From the NCBI GenBank assembly GCA_014898415.1, contig RCTD01000004.1, forward strand, positions 372,001 to 436,000: DNA of 64,000 bases. Reading direction: 5' to 3'. How positions within the stretch are numbered: position 1 is the first letter of the stretch; every line of letters starts with the position of its first letter. This document shows, piece by piece, positions 1-13,455 of the stretch. Origin of the DNA: Stromatinia cepivora (lineage: Eukaryota; Ascomycota; Leotiomycetes; Helotiales; Sclerotiniaceae). Under the pieces are notes generated by a model. That model ran no database searches and had not been told where the DNA came from. It saw only the letters and a list, made by a program, of their open reading frames with translations. A program made the position numbers and the translations under genes.

Positions 1-2820
1 ACTCTTCAGATTGTTGTTGCACTGCGTCATGGGCGTCATCGACTTGTTCATCGAGTTCCATAGGAACTGACGCTGATTTTGGCTCAGACTCGGTGAGACT
101 TGGCGGTTCTGGCTCACGGTCTGGCTGAGCAGAAGCTGATTGTGGTGGCGGCGCTAAGGAAATGTGAGCTTCTGCATTGGGAAGCCGGATAACCGCAGTA
201 ATACACTTACCCGAATTATCCTTTGTCTCTTCACGAGTGAGGCTATCCAACTTTTCTTTTTGCTCCTGCAACTGCTGATCGGTTTCTTGACCCAGTCTTT
301 CCATCTCCTCCACCAACTTTTGCTTGTCCTGGAGATTCTTCTGCATTGCAGCTTCAATTCGCGCAGTTTCAGCACGAAGTTCCTCGAGTTTCAATTGGTT
401 TTGTAAAGTTTCGGCATCAACACGGGGAATGGCGCTCGCAATTCTTTCACGTCGGAGTCGTTTGGTTTCAGCCTCTGCCTTTCGAATATCGGCCGCTTTT
501 TGAAGCTCGGCCGCTTGAGCTGCAGCCAGCTGCTGATCAGACTTTGTTTTGTCCTTTGCAACGTTGGTTGCCTTCTGCATAGCGATCGACGAATCAGCTT
601 TATTGACCACAACACCAGTGTTGCTGCTACTAGCTGTGATGTTGTTGATCGGAGTTTGTGCCCCACTGTTACTTCTCTTGTTTGCCTTTCTCATTTCAGC
701 TTCAGCAATCTTTCTCTTCAACTGCTCGATTTCGCTTTCCTTCCGTCGGAGATCCTCAGGATGTGGCTTGATAGAAGATTGCAATGTGGGTAAGGTGCTC
801 GCTGACGATATAGGAGGAGGTGTAAACGGTTTTGGTGGAAGGAAGGAGGACGCAGTAGGGAGTGCCTTTTGTTCAGATAGCTTTCGAGCGGATTGAACAG
901 GTGAATCGGCATCGGCCTGGGATTCCAACTCCATTTCGACATCTTCATCAGACTCATCCTCATCTTCGCTGACACAGAGGACGAAAGGTTTCTGCTCGGT
1001 ACGACTTTGACCAAATGGTCGCTTAAATGGCGTGGCCGATGTGGAGGGTCCATCAAAGTCAGCAGCCACGGGGCGTTTGCGCTGTCCATTAGAAGCGGGG
1101 ATCGGCATGATGGGTTGTTGTAAGGATGGTAGGGTGGGCGCGGAAGAAGCCAAGAATAGACCTGGAATCTTTTGGGAGGCCTGATGAATTGTTGAAGGTG
1201 GTGCATTGGACTTGGGAAATTGTGTCGCGACGGTTAACGCTGGAACTTGAATCGAGCTACTAGTGTCCGTAATACCAACCTTATTCTTTTCAATAACTTT
1301 TTCCGTAGATGAAGTAGGCGTTGAAACTGAGGTAGGCAATCCAGGAATTACGGCTGGTTTGATTTGGGCAGGTAGATTGGGGAGATTGGTAGTGGGAGTT
1401 GTGACAGACTTTGCTGCGTTCTTCTGAGCTCGCTCGGCTCTCGATTTTCTGAGTGCGTCCATCTTGGCTTGCATTGTTTTTTCTTTCTCAACAGCGGCTG
1501 CACTCTTCGGCGGTTGAGTAGTTGCAGAAGGAGCAGGTACTGCTCCATTTGTTACCGCTTGCTTAAGCTTGTCTGCGTTGGAGTTTTGTCCAGAGACCTG
1601 CCCATTCGACTGACCACTGGTGACAGGAACGGCTGCTGTAGGCGCAGAGGAAACACTAGTGGAGGGGCTTTGTGCAGAAGCTGCACTGACCGTCTTCGAT
1701 GCAGTTTTCGACAACCTAAGCTCATCGAACAATTCTCCCACGAGTTTCTCATCAACGCCTTCTTCAAGATAGGCTGGAAAACGGACATCATACGACCAAA
1801 GGTTCAGAATCGCGCCCTCGGCTTTCTTACGAGCCTCGGCAACAGTTTTGAAAGTAACGGTATCGTTATGAACATTGGCTTGGGAAGGGTGGGGGTTTTG
1901 AACAGTACCTGATGCCGCGCCTTTGGAAGAAGATGAAAGACTTTCCTGGCCAGGTTTGGATGAAGCAGTACTGGGCTCTTCTACCGGTGAATGGGTCTTC
2001 TCTTTTTTCTGCGCACTTCCTTTCTTGTTGTCCGATACTTCCTTGCCTGCGCCTGTACCTTTATTCTGAGTACTCTTGGCTTTTTCAAATATTGGCTCAC
2101 TTTGGGCTACGAAAGGAGAGTATGAGCCTGAAGGTTGACGTTGAGTATAGTAGTCGGCTGCTTGAGTGGAATGTTAATAAATGACTACAAAAGAGTTTCG
2201 AACGGCTTACCATTACGAAGGGTTGGCGGCTGTTTAGGAGTAGGATCTCGGCTCGTTGGATAGACAGCGCGATGGGCAGTATCAAGATAGCCATTTCCAT
2301 CATTTCCACGATAAATGCTCGTACCTGGTGCTCCAGCTGAAGTATTTGGGGGTGCTGGATGTATACGGGCAGAAGTATCATCATATTCTCCTTCGCTCAT
2401 TTCGCGATTTTCAGTGTTACCATATACGGGTGTTTGAGAATGATAAGTTGGCTGCGGGGCAGCCACTGGTGCATAGTACTGCGAATTTTGAGTATAGTTT
2501 TGATGATTGTACCCAGCATAAGAATGCATGCCCTGCGGCGCCGCATTGTACTGGGGCATGGATGAATTTTCTTGATTCCAGCCCTGGAAAACCGGGACTT
2601 GGGGTATATTATTCTGCATAGCGGGCGCGCTGTAGTTTGGAAGTTGTTGGTTATAACCATATCCCATTGTATTATCATACCCCTGCGTCATCGCATGCTG
2701 ACCTGCGCGACCGACATCTTGCTGATAATACGGGGCCTGGGTGGGATAGGAAGGGTAGGGCGTGTTGTTCGTTTGGTCACGACTACCATAGGCCGCGCCA
2801 TAATATGGATAATCCGACAT
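1..2820 (-). CDS. Large Q/P/S-rich nuclear protein, C-terminus beyond window (Red1/ZFC3H1-like guess)
   Basis: Partial gene running off the left edge. Exon 1 is 2820-2211 and starts MSDYPYYGAAYG. The intron is 2210-2161 (GTAAGC...AAG), and exon 2 stays open in one frame to base 1, giving over 900 residues. The first ~205 residues are Tyr/Gln/Asn/Pro-rich and low in complexity. A short folded block follows around residues 285-320, with ILNLWSYDVRFPAYLEEG and then LFDELRL. After it come disordered Ser/Pro/Thr-rich segments, a Lys/Arg patch, an acidic run (SEDEDESDEDVEMELE) and coiled-coil stretches near the window edge. From memory, the ILNLW...LEEG...LFDEL block is found in fungal proteins that end in the putative C3H1 zinc finger of fission-yeast Red1, a subunit of the MTREC nuclear RNA-decay complex. 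The finger itself would lie outside the window, so this identity is inference. The TTG codon at 2829 is not used as the start because ATG follows at 2820. Confidence 0.6.
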
Positions 2821-3756
2821 TGTCGGCAAGGTACGAAGCAGTAGCTTTACCGACGGAATTGAAAAACTTCAACTGTAATTAGTTCTGATACTGCAAAATT
2901 ACCTCGAGGACGCGTTCAAATTAACGGTCGAGTATCATTGTGCAACTCAAGCAAATCAAGGGAAAAAGTAATTACAGAAGCAGAATTCGCAGAGAAAAAG
3001 GGTGTCGCAATGAGCCAGAAGAATTGATTGTCAAAATCTAATGATAGAAGATATGATACTATCAATTCTTTGACTTGTTGCTCTCTTGATGAATCGGGTG
3101 TGAAGAAGAATCTAGGATCTTGTTTGAAATTATGGTGGTGGTGAAGTAATGGTAAAAAGAAACTTTGTACAGTCGCACCAAACCTTAAGATGAGCAAACA
3201 ACAGTAGAATAGAATATTCAAAGCTTCTTAGCGCCGGTGATTGCCGGATTATTGCGCTAACCTACTTTGTACATTTGCACTACCCCACAAGCATTGCGTA
3301 TGTAATCAACGCAACAAGTCACTGGATCACTCGCTGCTCTAAATGAATCATCATGTTTTCTTATCGATATGATATCAATAGTATAGCGGCAAGTTTATCG
3401 GCGTTGCCAGGGGAAACTCTTCCGCGCAATGAAGGCCAATTGATTTGTGTTGACAATATTCAGTACTAGGTAGTGCTACCGCTGGTTAATTCGCGTCTTC
3501 AATATTGACAAAAGTCTCTCACACCTTCAAGTCAAGATAAAAAAGGGGGCAAAAAGAGAAGAATGAAGCATTCGATTTGTTACTCATTCTAATTTCGAAT
3601 GTAATAATTGGAGAAGTTGCATCAACGTTTCTAATATATTTTTCTCTTTGCGTCGTCGACTTTGAGTTGATCGCATATTTTCCTATAGATGGACTTTGTT
3701 TACTTTCATAAGGAACATAGCCTTGCTTCAATCATTTGAGATTCAACGACTTCACG
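2821..3756. promoter_or_regulatory. Divergent promoter region between the left-edge gene and myosin II
   Basis: 936 bp lie between two divergent start codons. The part next to the myosin start is pyrimidine/AT-rich. I saw no clear TATA box and no convincing coding sequence. Confidence 0.4.
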
Positions 3757-6700
3757 ATGGCGTCCAATCTTCAAACGAAGCGCAACAATCCCTTTGCCAG
3801 ATCAGGAACTATATCCCCAGAGCCAGGTGTTCCCAAAGGCAGGCCAAAAAGTGCAATTTTTGCATCTCCTCCCTCCTCGTCACCCGCACAAAATCCTCAA
3901 ACACACAATCGACACCAATCTTATTCCTCACTGGGAAACATCGTAGGACCCAGTAATAATAATAATGTTTCACTAAGATTTCGGTCCAATTCGAAAACAA
4001 TCGTCCCCTCCTCGAATACATTTGCGCCTTCATTCATCAAATCAGAAGAAATGCGACTCGGTGCAGAAACAATGGAGGGAGAGAGTGATTTTTCGGGGAA
4101 GCGATATGTTTGGTTAAAAGACCCTCAAACTGCATTCGTCAAAGGTTGGGTAGTGGAGGAAATGGAAAATAATCATATCTTGGTCCAATGTGATGATGGC
4201 AGTGTAAGTTGTTATTCATTTTCCCCCCTACAAGTACCATGACTGACTGGATGTCTAGCAACGGGAGGTTGATGCCGAGACTGTTGACAAAGTAAACCCT
4301 CCAAAGTTCGACAAAGCAAATGATATGGCAGAGCTTACACATCTGAATGAAGCATCAGTCGTCCATAATCTCCACATGAGATACCAAGCTGATCTTATCT
4401 ATACCTACTCAGGCCTGTTTCTGGTCACCATCAATCCGTATTGCTCATTACCTATTTACACAAATGAATACATCAATATGTACAAGGGACAAAGTCGGGA
4501 AGAGACGAAACCACACATATTTGCAATGGCGGACGAGGCATTTAGGAATTTGGTTGAAGAAGGAGAAAACCAGAGTATTCTTGTGACTGGAGAGTCTGGG
4601 GCTGGAAAGACGGAAAACACCAAAAAGGTCATTCAGTACCTTGCGGCAGTTGCGAACTCGGAATCACCAGTTAAGAACAAGGTACAGCATTCAATCCTTT
4701 CGCAGCAGATTCTTCGAGCCAATCCAATCCTGGAAGCATTCGGAAATGCGCAGACGGTCAGAAATCATAATTCATCCCGTTTTGGAAAATTCATCAGAAT
4801 CGAGTTTACGCGCAACGGCAGTATCGCCGGTGCTTTCATAGATTGGTATCTTCTTGAGAAATCAAGAGTCGTAAGGTTGAACGCTCATGAGCGGAATTAT
4901 CACGTTTTCTATCAGCTCTTGAAAGGAGCCGACCTCGCGTTAAAGCACGAATTCCTCATTGGAGGCTTAGACGTAGAGGATTTCGCTTACACAAGGGATG
5001 GTCACGACACCATCGTTGGTGTCTCTGACAGGGATGAATGGAACTCCCTAGTTGAGGCATTCAACATTATGGGCTTTTCCGAAGAAGACCAAGTATCTAT
5101 ATTACGAACAGTCGCTGCAGTTCTCCATCTAGGTAATATAACTGTCGTCAAGGAGAGTAGATCGGCAGATCAAGCTCGATTGACTCCAGAGGCACGTGCA
5201 CAGGCAGACAAGGTATGCAAATTACTTGGCATCCCACTCGAGCCATTCTTGAAAGGTTTGTTACATCCTCGTGTGAAAGCTGGAAGGGAATGGGTCGAAA
5301 AAGTCCAAACTCCAGAACAAGTCCTACTTGCAATAGATTCGTTGGCAAAGGGAATCTATGAAAGGGGTTTTGGTGATCTAGTAACCCGAATCAATCGCCA
5401 ACTAGATAGGACTGGTATGGGTCTCGATGACTCTCACTTCATTGGAGTGTTGGATATTGCTGGATTCGAAATATTTGAAGAAAACAGTTTTGAGCAACTG
5501 TGCATCAACTACACCAACGAGAAACTCCAGCAATTTTTTAACCACCACATGTTTGTCCTTGAACAAGAAGAATACGCCCGTGAGAAAATCGAATGGAAAT
5601 TCATTGATTTTGGTCACGATCTCCAGCCTACAATTGATCTGATTGAGTTGCCTAATCCCATTGGTATCTTCTCATGTCTTGATGAAGATTGTGTCATGCC
5701 CAAAGCTACGGATAAATCATTCACGGAAAAACTTCATTCTCTTTGGGACCGCAAAACCCCGAAGTATCGAGCTTCTCGACTTGGACAAGGATTCATGCTC
5801 ACCCACTATGCCGCTGAAGTTGAATATTCGACCGAAGGATGGCTGGAGAAGAACAAAGATCCTATGAATGACAACATTACGAGATTGTTGGCTGCATCCA
5901 GTGACACACACGTTGCGAATCTCTTTAGTGATTGCTCAGAGGCAGGCGATGACTCTGGTGCCATCCGAAGCAGGGTTAAGAAAGGCCTTTTCCGTACAGT
6001 CGCTCAAAGACATAAAGAACAGCTATCCAGCTTGATGGCCCAGTTGCATTCAACGCATCCCCATTTTGTGAGATGTATCATACCTAATCACAAAAAAAAA
6101 CCAAAGCAACTTAGTGCGCCGCTTGTACTTGACCAGTTGCGTTGCAACGGTGTTTTGGAAGGTATTAGGATTGCACGCACTGGCTTTCCGAACAGACTTC
6201 ATTTCTCGGAGTTCCGACAGAGATACGAAGTTTTATGCCGAAATATGCCGAAGGGATACGTCGATGGTCAGACAGCGGCTAGCATGATGCTAGATAAACT
6301 TCAATTGGACAAATCATTGTTCCGTGTCGGAATTACGAAAGTCTTCTTCCGTGCTGGTGTATTGGCGGAGCTTGAAGAACAACGTGATGCCTTGATCCGT
6401 GAGATTATGACCCGGTTTCAATCAATGGCCCGCGGTTTTACACAACGACGAATTGCCAACAAGCGATTGTACAGAGCGGAGGCAACACGGATCATACAAA
6501 GGAACTTTCAGGTTTACATCGATCTCTGTGAGAACCCTTGGTGGCGGCTTTTGGTTAAAATGAAGCCCTTGTTAGGTGCTTCCAGGACATCAGGAGAGGT
6601 CAAGAAGAGAGATGAGATGATCAAACAACTCAGTGAGAAAATGGACCAGGAGGCTGCAGAACGCCAAAGACTAGACGAGGAACGACGAAACACCCACACT

Positions 6701-9700
6701 GAGATGTTAAAGATTCAACAGACCTTGGAAAGTGAACGAGCTCTAGCCTTAGACAAGGAAGAGATTTTTAAACGTCTGCAGCTGCGTGAGACAGAGTTGA
6801 GCGATAAATTAGCTGGTGCTATTGAAGACCAAGAGAAGCTAGAGGATCAGTTGGATGACTTGTTGGAAGCCAAAAAGCGAGCTGAACATCAATCCGATGA
6901 ATACCGATCCCAATTGGAGCAAGCAGGGCATATAATTGCTAAGCTGGAGAGCGAAAAGCGAGACCTTGCTGAACAGCTGGCCAATTTAGATGATCAGTTG
7001 AGAGATCTTGCAAAGAAGCAGGCGGATCGAAGTGCACAGGAAGCGCAGCTCGCCCAGGATGTCCAACTACTCCAAAGTCAGTTAAGTATAAAAGACAGAA
7101 AGGTTCATGACCTTGAGGCCAAACTTGTCAGAATTGATCAAGAGTCAGAAGTCAAGCTAGCCACGGCGGCAAAGGACCTTCAGGCATCCAAATTGAGAGA
7201 AAGTAACCTAACCAGTGAGAACCGCAAAGTACAGAAACAACTGTCTGACTTATCTGCAACATCAACGGGATATGAAGATCTCGTCAGACGCAAAGAAAGC
7301 GAGTTAGCCATCCTTCGCTCCGATAACCGTAAATACGAGGCCGAGAAGAAGAGTTTTGATGAGCAGAAGCGATCATTGTCAGTGGAGAAAGAAAATATTG
7401 CCAATAGGTTGAAAGAAGTACAGGCTGAAATGTTCGCTATGAAGTCCCAGCAAGCCAATTTACAAAAGGAAGCCGCCGACGCGAAAAAACTTCTCGATGC
7501 TAGATTAACGGAGGATGCTCACGCTGAGCAGAATCGTAGAAGGCTGGAGGAACAAATTTCGACTTTGAAACAGCAGTTATCAGACGTGCAAAAGGACCTC
7601 AGCAAAGAACGGCAATCTCGAGATGATGTCCAACTCCTTGCGGAACATAAATTCCGAGAGCTTAGCGAGAAATTTCAAGAACTCAATGAAGCCAAGATCA
7701 TTATTGAAAAGGAATTATACGTCCAGCAAGACACTCTTAGAAGAGCAATGGAGAATAGAGTTTCGGCTGAGAAGGAACGCAACGAAGCGCGGAACGAAAT
7801 CAGAAAACTTAGAGAGGCCAAAATTGCAGCTGAAGAGGCTAGGATACAAGCGGAAGTAGTTGGAGACCGCAATGCATCACGTCTGGCCCGGGAGCGTGAA
7901 GCTAGTCTGAAGAAGGACCTCGAAGCGGAACAAAATCGTGCAAGGTACTTTGAGACTGAGTGCAGTCGTCTAAATCAGCAAGTCGAAGATCTCAACAAGG
8001 TTATGATAGAATCTGGGGATTTTGGTCTCAAGGTTGATCAGGAAAAAGAACGGCTCGAGCGTGAACTCAACACAGTTCGAAGTCGACTAAGCGCCTCCGA
8101 AAATGACAATCGTGCTCTGCTCAACAAGCTTCAACAAAAAGGTCTGGAGATTGCGCGCACTAGCTCTAGAGCAAGTGAGTCATCGAGAGGTCAGCTAATA
8201 GCAGCCCAGCGCGAAAAGGCTAAGGTTGATGAGCAGAACAAGAAGCTCAATAAACAGCTGGGTGATGCACAGATTCAACTCACATCCCTTCAAAAACAGA
8301 AGGAGAAGCTGGAGCTCAATCTTGAGGATCTGACGCGCGAAGTTGAACGTGAGCACATGAGTAGCAGAAACGCCGAGAAGACCTCTTCTACTGTGACCAC
8401 TCAGTTGGCAGAGGCAAACCGCAAATTGGAGGACGAACGACAACTTCACACCCAGGCTCAAGCCAAGAACCGACAACTTCAGTCCTTGATTGATAGTCGA
8501 GACAAAGACATCATTGAATTAATGAAGATTGTGGATCCGGAGATGCCTGCACCGCCGGTAGCACAATTTGATGGTAGTGTCGATAAGAGCACCTCTGAAA
8601 ATCCAAATCTCATCTTACAACTCACCCAGAAAGTTGAAGAACTTCAGCAAAATCTTAGAGTTCAAGCCGCCGGTCGATCAAATGCTGAAGCACAAGTCCT
8701 TGAACTACGAAAACGATATGAAGATGAATTTGGGGATTCTTCAGAGTGGCAAACACCGGGCAGGCCTAAGCTCGAAGAAATTAACGCTAATGAGGGAGCC
8801 CGAAATACGTCTCCGACACATATCAAAAATAAGCTCAATGGCAGACCTCAATCGAATGGAACTACGCCTAATCGACGCTTCCCAAGTTCAGGGGATCAGG
8901 CCCAAGATTCCGGACGTTCAGACCGTACTGCTGATATTTTAAGTTTCAACAATCGCATGGACCTAAAAGCTGATGTAGAAGAACTGCAAAACCAGTTGCA
9001 GCTAGCGCAAATGGAGAATCGTCATCTTCAGAGTCAACTTGAACGTTCTACTCCTGGACGAGATATCTTCGAGGATAGTCCGTCAGTACGCCGTGTGCAC
9101 AAGCTTGAGCAAGCGAACACTAGACTCCATGAAATGCTTGATGATTCTGCGAAGAAAGTGTCCGCTCTTGAAAAGAGCATTCAAACTGGAGAGTTATCTT
9201 TCCGGGACATCCAAGCCAAATCTCACGAGGAACTATTCGAGCTTATCAACAACCAAGAAGAGAACCGACGAATTTTGATGTACGCTCACAAAGATGCATT
9301 AGTCGATCTTAATGATACAAAGAAAAACTTTGAGATTTTGAAACACACACGGGCAGTTTTGGAGGTTGATCTCCGAGATGCTAAATCTGATCTTGAGGAC
9401 ATGACGTTGCAGAGAGATCAGGATGCCGCGAGCCGAAAACAACTTTTGCAAGAATTTGCTGATCTTCAAATCCGCTTGGATGCCGAATCTTCGAAATTGG
9501 CCGATGTTAGTTCCAGTCTTAGTCTCTACAAGAGCAGGGCAGACGAGTACTTCAGTAAACTTGAACAGGCTGAAATTGCTGTGTTGAAAGCGTCTAGGGC
9601 CGAACAATTCGCTAGATCTCAAGCAAAAGAAGCGGAGGAAACGTGTGCCGAGATCATGTCAGAGAGACAGCACATGGATGAAATCATCGAGGATCTCCAG

Positions 9701-11066
9701 AAACAGAACCAACGCTACGAAGAGAAGCTTGAGGATCTTTCATCTGACTTGGATGCCGCTGTTCAAGCAAGAAAGCGATTGCAACATGAGCTTGAGGATT
9801 ACCGAAGCCAACGGGCCATGGAGATTGAAGACAAAGAATCTAGTATGGAGCAGACCAGAAAGAAATATCAAGCTGAGTTTGCCACTCTCACGAATGAATT
9901 GGATATTGCTCGCGAGGAAAAGTTGTTCAAGCAAACTGAGAATACAAGACTTCGGGAAGAATTGGATCAGTTGCGATCGAAATGGGACGATGAAGTTTTG
10001 AACAGTTCAACATGGTCTAAAGAAAAGGCTCGCCTTGAAGCCACTCTTTCGGATCTCAATGTATCACGGGATGAGGCCGTCAACGCTCACAATGAAGCTC
10101 AAGGCAAGATTGTGTCGCTACTGGCACAAGTCCGAAGTCTCAGAACAGATGTAGATGATGCAGCTGCTGAGCGAGACATTTTACAACGCGAGAAACGTGG
10201 CTTACAAGCTCGTCTCGAAGAAGCTAAAGCAGGCCTTGATGACCTTGCTCGGAGCGACAGCCCCGCGCTACGAAACGCTGCCGGTATGGATCGCGAGATT
10301 CTGGAACTCAAATCTAATCTAGCCCAACAAGAAGATATCGCGGCTGCTGCCATTGGTAAGATGAGACGATCCGAAGCCCTTGCCTCTGAAATACAGAAAG
10401 ATATTGTCGCCGAGAGAGAGACGACCGCACAGTTGAATAAGGAGAAGGCTGCATTAGAAAAGTCACTCAAGGAGACTCAGGTCAGACTCCTGGATTTGGA
10501 GACTAAAGGCTATTCAAGTGCAAGCCAAGACGTGAGATTCCTCCACGGGCGTGTCCAAGAGGTGAGAATTTCCCTCCCGTAAATTTACCACTAGTCTAAC
10601 GTTTAAATAGCTCGAAGCCCAGCTCGATGCACAAGAATCCGAACGCAACAAGTCACAACGTTCTGTGCGAAACGTCGATCGCACAGTCAAAGATCTTCAA
10701 CAACAAATCGAGCGCAAAGAAAAGGCCAACACGCAACTCCAAGAAGATATCATCCGCTCTAGGGATAAGGTCGAGAAACTTCTCAAGACTATTGACGAGC
10801 TTCAATCAAGCGACTCAAACAACCAGCTTTCAGCTCGTAGAGCTGAACGCGAGTTAAGGGAAGAGAGGGAGAAAGCTTTAAGACTAGAGCGGGAATTGGA
10901 GGGCTGGAAGGCATTAAGAATGCAAAAAGGCCCTGGTGGTAGAATCAGTGCGAGTGGCACGTGGAGACCAGGTAGTGAATTCAGTTCCGACGACGCGGGT
11001 ATTGAAATCCCCAAGAGGAAGAGTAGTTTGAGCAGGCAGGATAGTATGAGTAAAGGATTTTTGTAA
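3757..11066 (+). CDS. Class II myosin heavy chain
   Basis: Actin motor of the cytokinetic/septal ring, comparable to Aspergillus MyoB. Exons are 3757-4203, 4259-10561 and 10611-11066, giving 2401 residues, normal for fungal myosin II. The introns are GTAAGT...CTGAC...TAG and GTGAGA...CTAAC...TAG. The N-terminal ~115 residues are a Ser/Pro-rich extension, followed by an SH3-like subdomain (KRYVWLKDPQ...GWVVEE). The motor spans about residues 160-850: P-loop GESGAGKT at 260-267, switch I NHNSSRFGKF at 318-327, switch II DIAGFEIFE at 548-556. A degenerate IQ-type neck follows (QSMARGFTQRR, then RIIQRNFQVY). From about residue 930 onward the tail is heptad coiled coil, broken by a Pro/Ser/Asn-rich linker near 1643-1713. 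The start is the first ATG in frame (MASNLQTKRNNPF). The C-terminus is basic and Ser-rich (PKRKSSLSRQDSMSKGFL), a plausible phosphorylation-controlled tail piece. Confidence 0.97.
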
Positions 11067-12016
11067 TTGTTTTTGAGAATTCACGGGTAATAATGAAGGG
11101 TTTCTTGTACAGAAACACATGGATATTGATTGACAGGCGTTTGTGGATGATGGGTAAAGTAGGAGCCGGAGCAGGTTGAGGAAGGAATCACGCATCTGTG
11201 TATGAATTGTATGTTTTCATGTTAGGAGTGTATAGTATTACTTAATTTTGGGATGAGCAAGTGGAAATATGATGGTGGTGGTGATGGATATGACATGGGA
11301 TGCAATGGCTGGGTTAATACCTATGTATACCTGTGCTTGTTTGAATGGAGATTTGTTTTGTTGAGAATTGTGAAGATGTGCTTTTCGGTTTTTGGATATG
11401 TGATTCTGATAGGGATTGGGGATTGTAGATGGTAGATGTTGAAGTTTAGAGATTGCTATTGTGGATTTGGGGATTGGAGGAGGAGTAGCAGGAGTAGCAG
11501 GGAAGGAGGTTAGGTTAGGCTAGGCTAAAGTAGCATACTTTTCGCGGGTACAAAGAATACCTGTGTACAGATGTGAAAATCATTTCTGGGAGGGAGGATA
11601 GGTCACTGTTCGGATATCGGTTGGAAATTGAGTCGTTTGATTGTTCTCTTGTCTGTGATTTAGGAATATGCCATTTTTCGCATTTGAGTCGGACTTTGAA
11701 TGGTTCGATTGTGGTCTTGCCTGTGTTACTGTAAATGTGTTTGAATGTTTTACGTGAATATTTGCATTTTCATCAAGACCTCAAGTTTGACTGTGATGTG
11801 AGGTTTGGGAGTGAAAAAAGACGTCTTATTCCTAAAGAAAAATACCGTTTTGGAAAGGAGAGGCAGAGAACACAGTAAGTAGTAAAGGTTGGTTGGAATC
11901 GATTCTCAAGTTCGTGGGGTATACTCAATACTCCAAAATATGCGCCACCAATATTATTAATTCCTCAAAATTTGAGCTCAGTAGCCTGGCCTGTTCATAT
12001 CATTAATTGGAGACAT
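11067..12016. other. Intergenic, convergent 3' regions
   Basis: 950 bp between the myosin stop and the F-box gene stop. The sequence is T/G-rich on the + strand and short open frames here lack coding character. It probably holds both 3' UTRs and terminators. Confidence 0.5.
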
Positions 12017-13455
12017 TTATATGTAGAGTTCATGGGTTTCATACACTCTCAATTGTTTCCAAATCTTCGGATCCGAGAAGTTAAATATTGGCGCATGTCT
12101 CTTTACTCTCCACACTCGTTCTTCTTCATCGATTTGCTCGTGGAACTCCCTCGCATGTATCTTCTCGGCCTCCATATCATCGAGCCACTGTCTCGTTTCT
12201 CGTTTGTATATGTTGGCTCCACAGGCAATGATGGTTTCATCGGCATCGCCCTGGTTAAACGATTCGAGGAATTGTTTCTCGTGGTACTGTTCTTGGAAGG
12301 TGCACTCGGCGCAGCCGTGGAAAATCACACGTTTTTTCATGTTGGGATGAGTCATGGTTTTTCCGAAGAAGGGGAAGGGGATGGCCGTCATGTAGCGACG
12401 GGCTATGTCATCTTCGCGTTCGAATCCTATGTATTGTCGGTGGGGAGCGAGCTGTCTGTCCATCTCGTTGCGCTTGGAGAATGGGTGTTTAGGAATCATG
12501 ACTTCGTGTGGTGATCGCTGCAACACTTGCGCTTCAAGATGACTGAGTGGCTTGCCACGAATTATTTCGATGCTTCCCAAAGAGACGAGAACCAGACTTT
12601 GCTGGCTCTTGTACTTGTTGGGACCGTATGTGCCTGGGATTGTGCGCAACTTTGGGTATTTCATCTCGGGTGGAAATTGGACTGCAGAATCGGGGCTTGA
12701 TCGGAGTCGGAGAAGATCAATATATTGGACAGTTCTCAGAGAAGTGTCATTGCGGAGGCAATAGGCGCAAGCGCGTTTGCCTTCGAAAAGTGATAGAAAA
12801 GCACCCACGACTTTTTCGTCATCCAGACTTTCAAATCAATTAGCGAATTTGAATAGAAGTTAAGAGATTGTAGGGCTTACTAGGCAGGATGCTCTGAGTT
12901 CTCGGGACAAAATTCGCATTCAGGGTTTGTCAAGGCGTAATGTAACTGAAGCAGCAGTACATTAGATCCTATTCCGGTACTTAGAATGGCACGTAATGCC
13001 TCTGGTGCATTATTAGAAACTTCTTGCCACTCTAGGATAGAAGAAACTGCTAATCTGCAATACTGGGAGCAGCGGCGCACATTGACTAACGTTTCAATGT
13101 CGAGACATTTGAGAGTACGGTGGAAAAGCTCTATTGGAATCTTAACAAGATGACTGGTATTATTAGCACTCTCGGTATGAACCATGGAGTACTTGAAGGA
13201 TTTCCTGGTCCTGTCATCGAGTAGGCATCTCTGTGCTAGTTGTTGGGTTGAGATGAAAGGCTCGTATCTGTCCTCAGAGGAAGAAGCTGGACAGCAGCAG
13301 GCACAAGACATTCTGTAATGACATAAGTTCTCTGATGGATAATTACTGCTTTTACTTGTGCTACCAGAAACCATAGAACCACAAGAGCTAAGAAACCAGG
13401 CTTTTCCTGTATAGTCCACCATTGTGTAACATGTGCCCAGAACTTCGGAATTCAT
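12017..13455 (-). CDS. F-box domain protein
   Basis: Probable substrate adaptor of an SCF ubiquitin ligase. Exon 1 is 13455-12881, the intron 12880-12828 (GTAAGC...AAG), exon 2 12827-12017; the product has 461 residues. The F-box-like helical block is in the middle of exon 1 (KIPIELFHRTLKCLDIETL), followed by the usual NVRRCSQYCRLAV and EWQEVSNNAPEALRAIL. Cys pairs on both sides of the splice junction (ECEFC, then CAYC) suggest a small zinc-binding knuckle, common in this fungal family. No WD40 or LRR substrate domain is recognisable in the C-terminal part. The start at 13455 is the first in-frame ATG; a start at 13311 (MSCACCCP) would remove a non-conserved leader of 48 residues and is equally possible. 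Confidence 0.75.
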
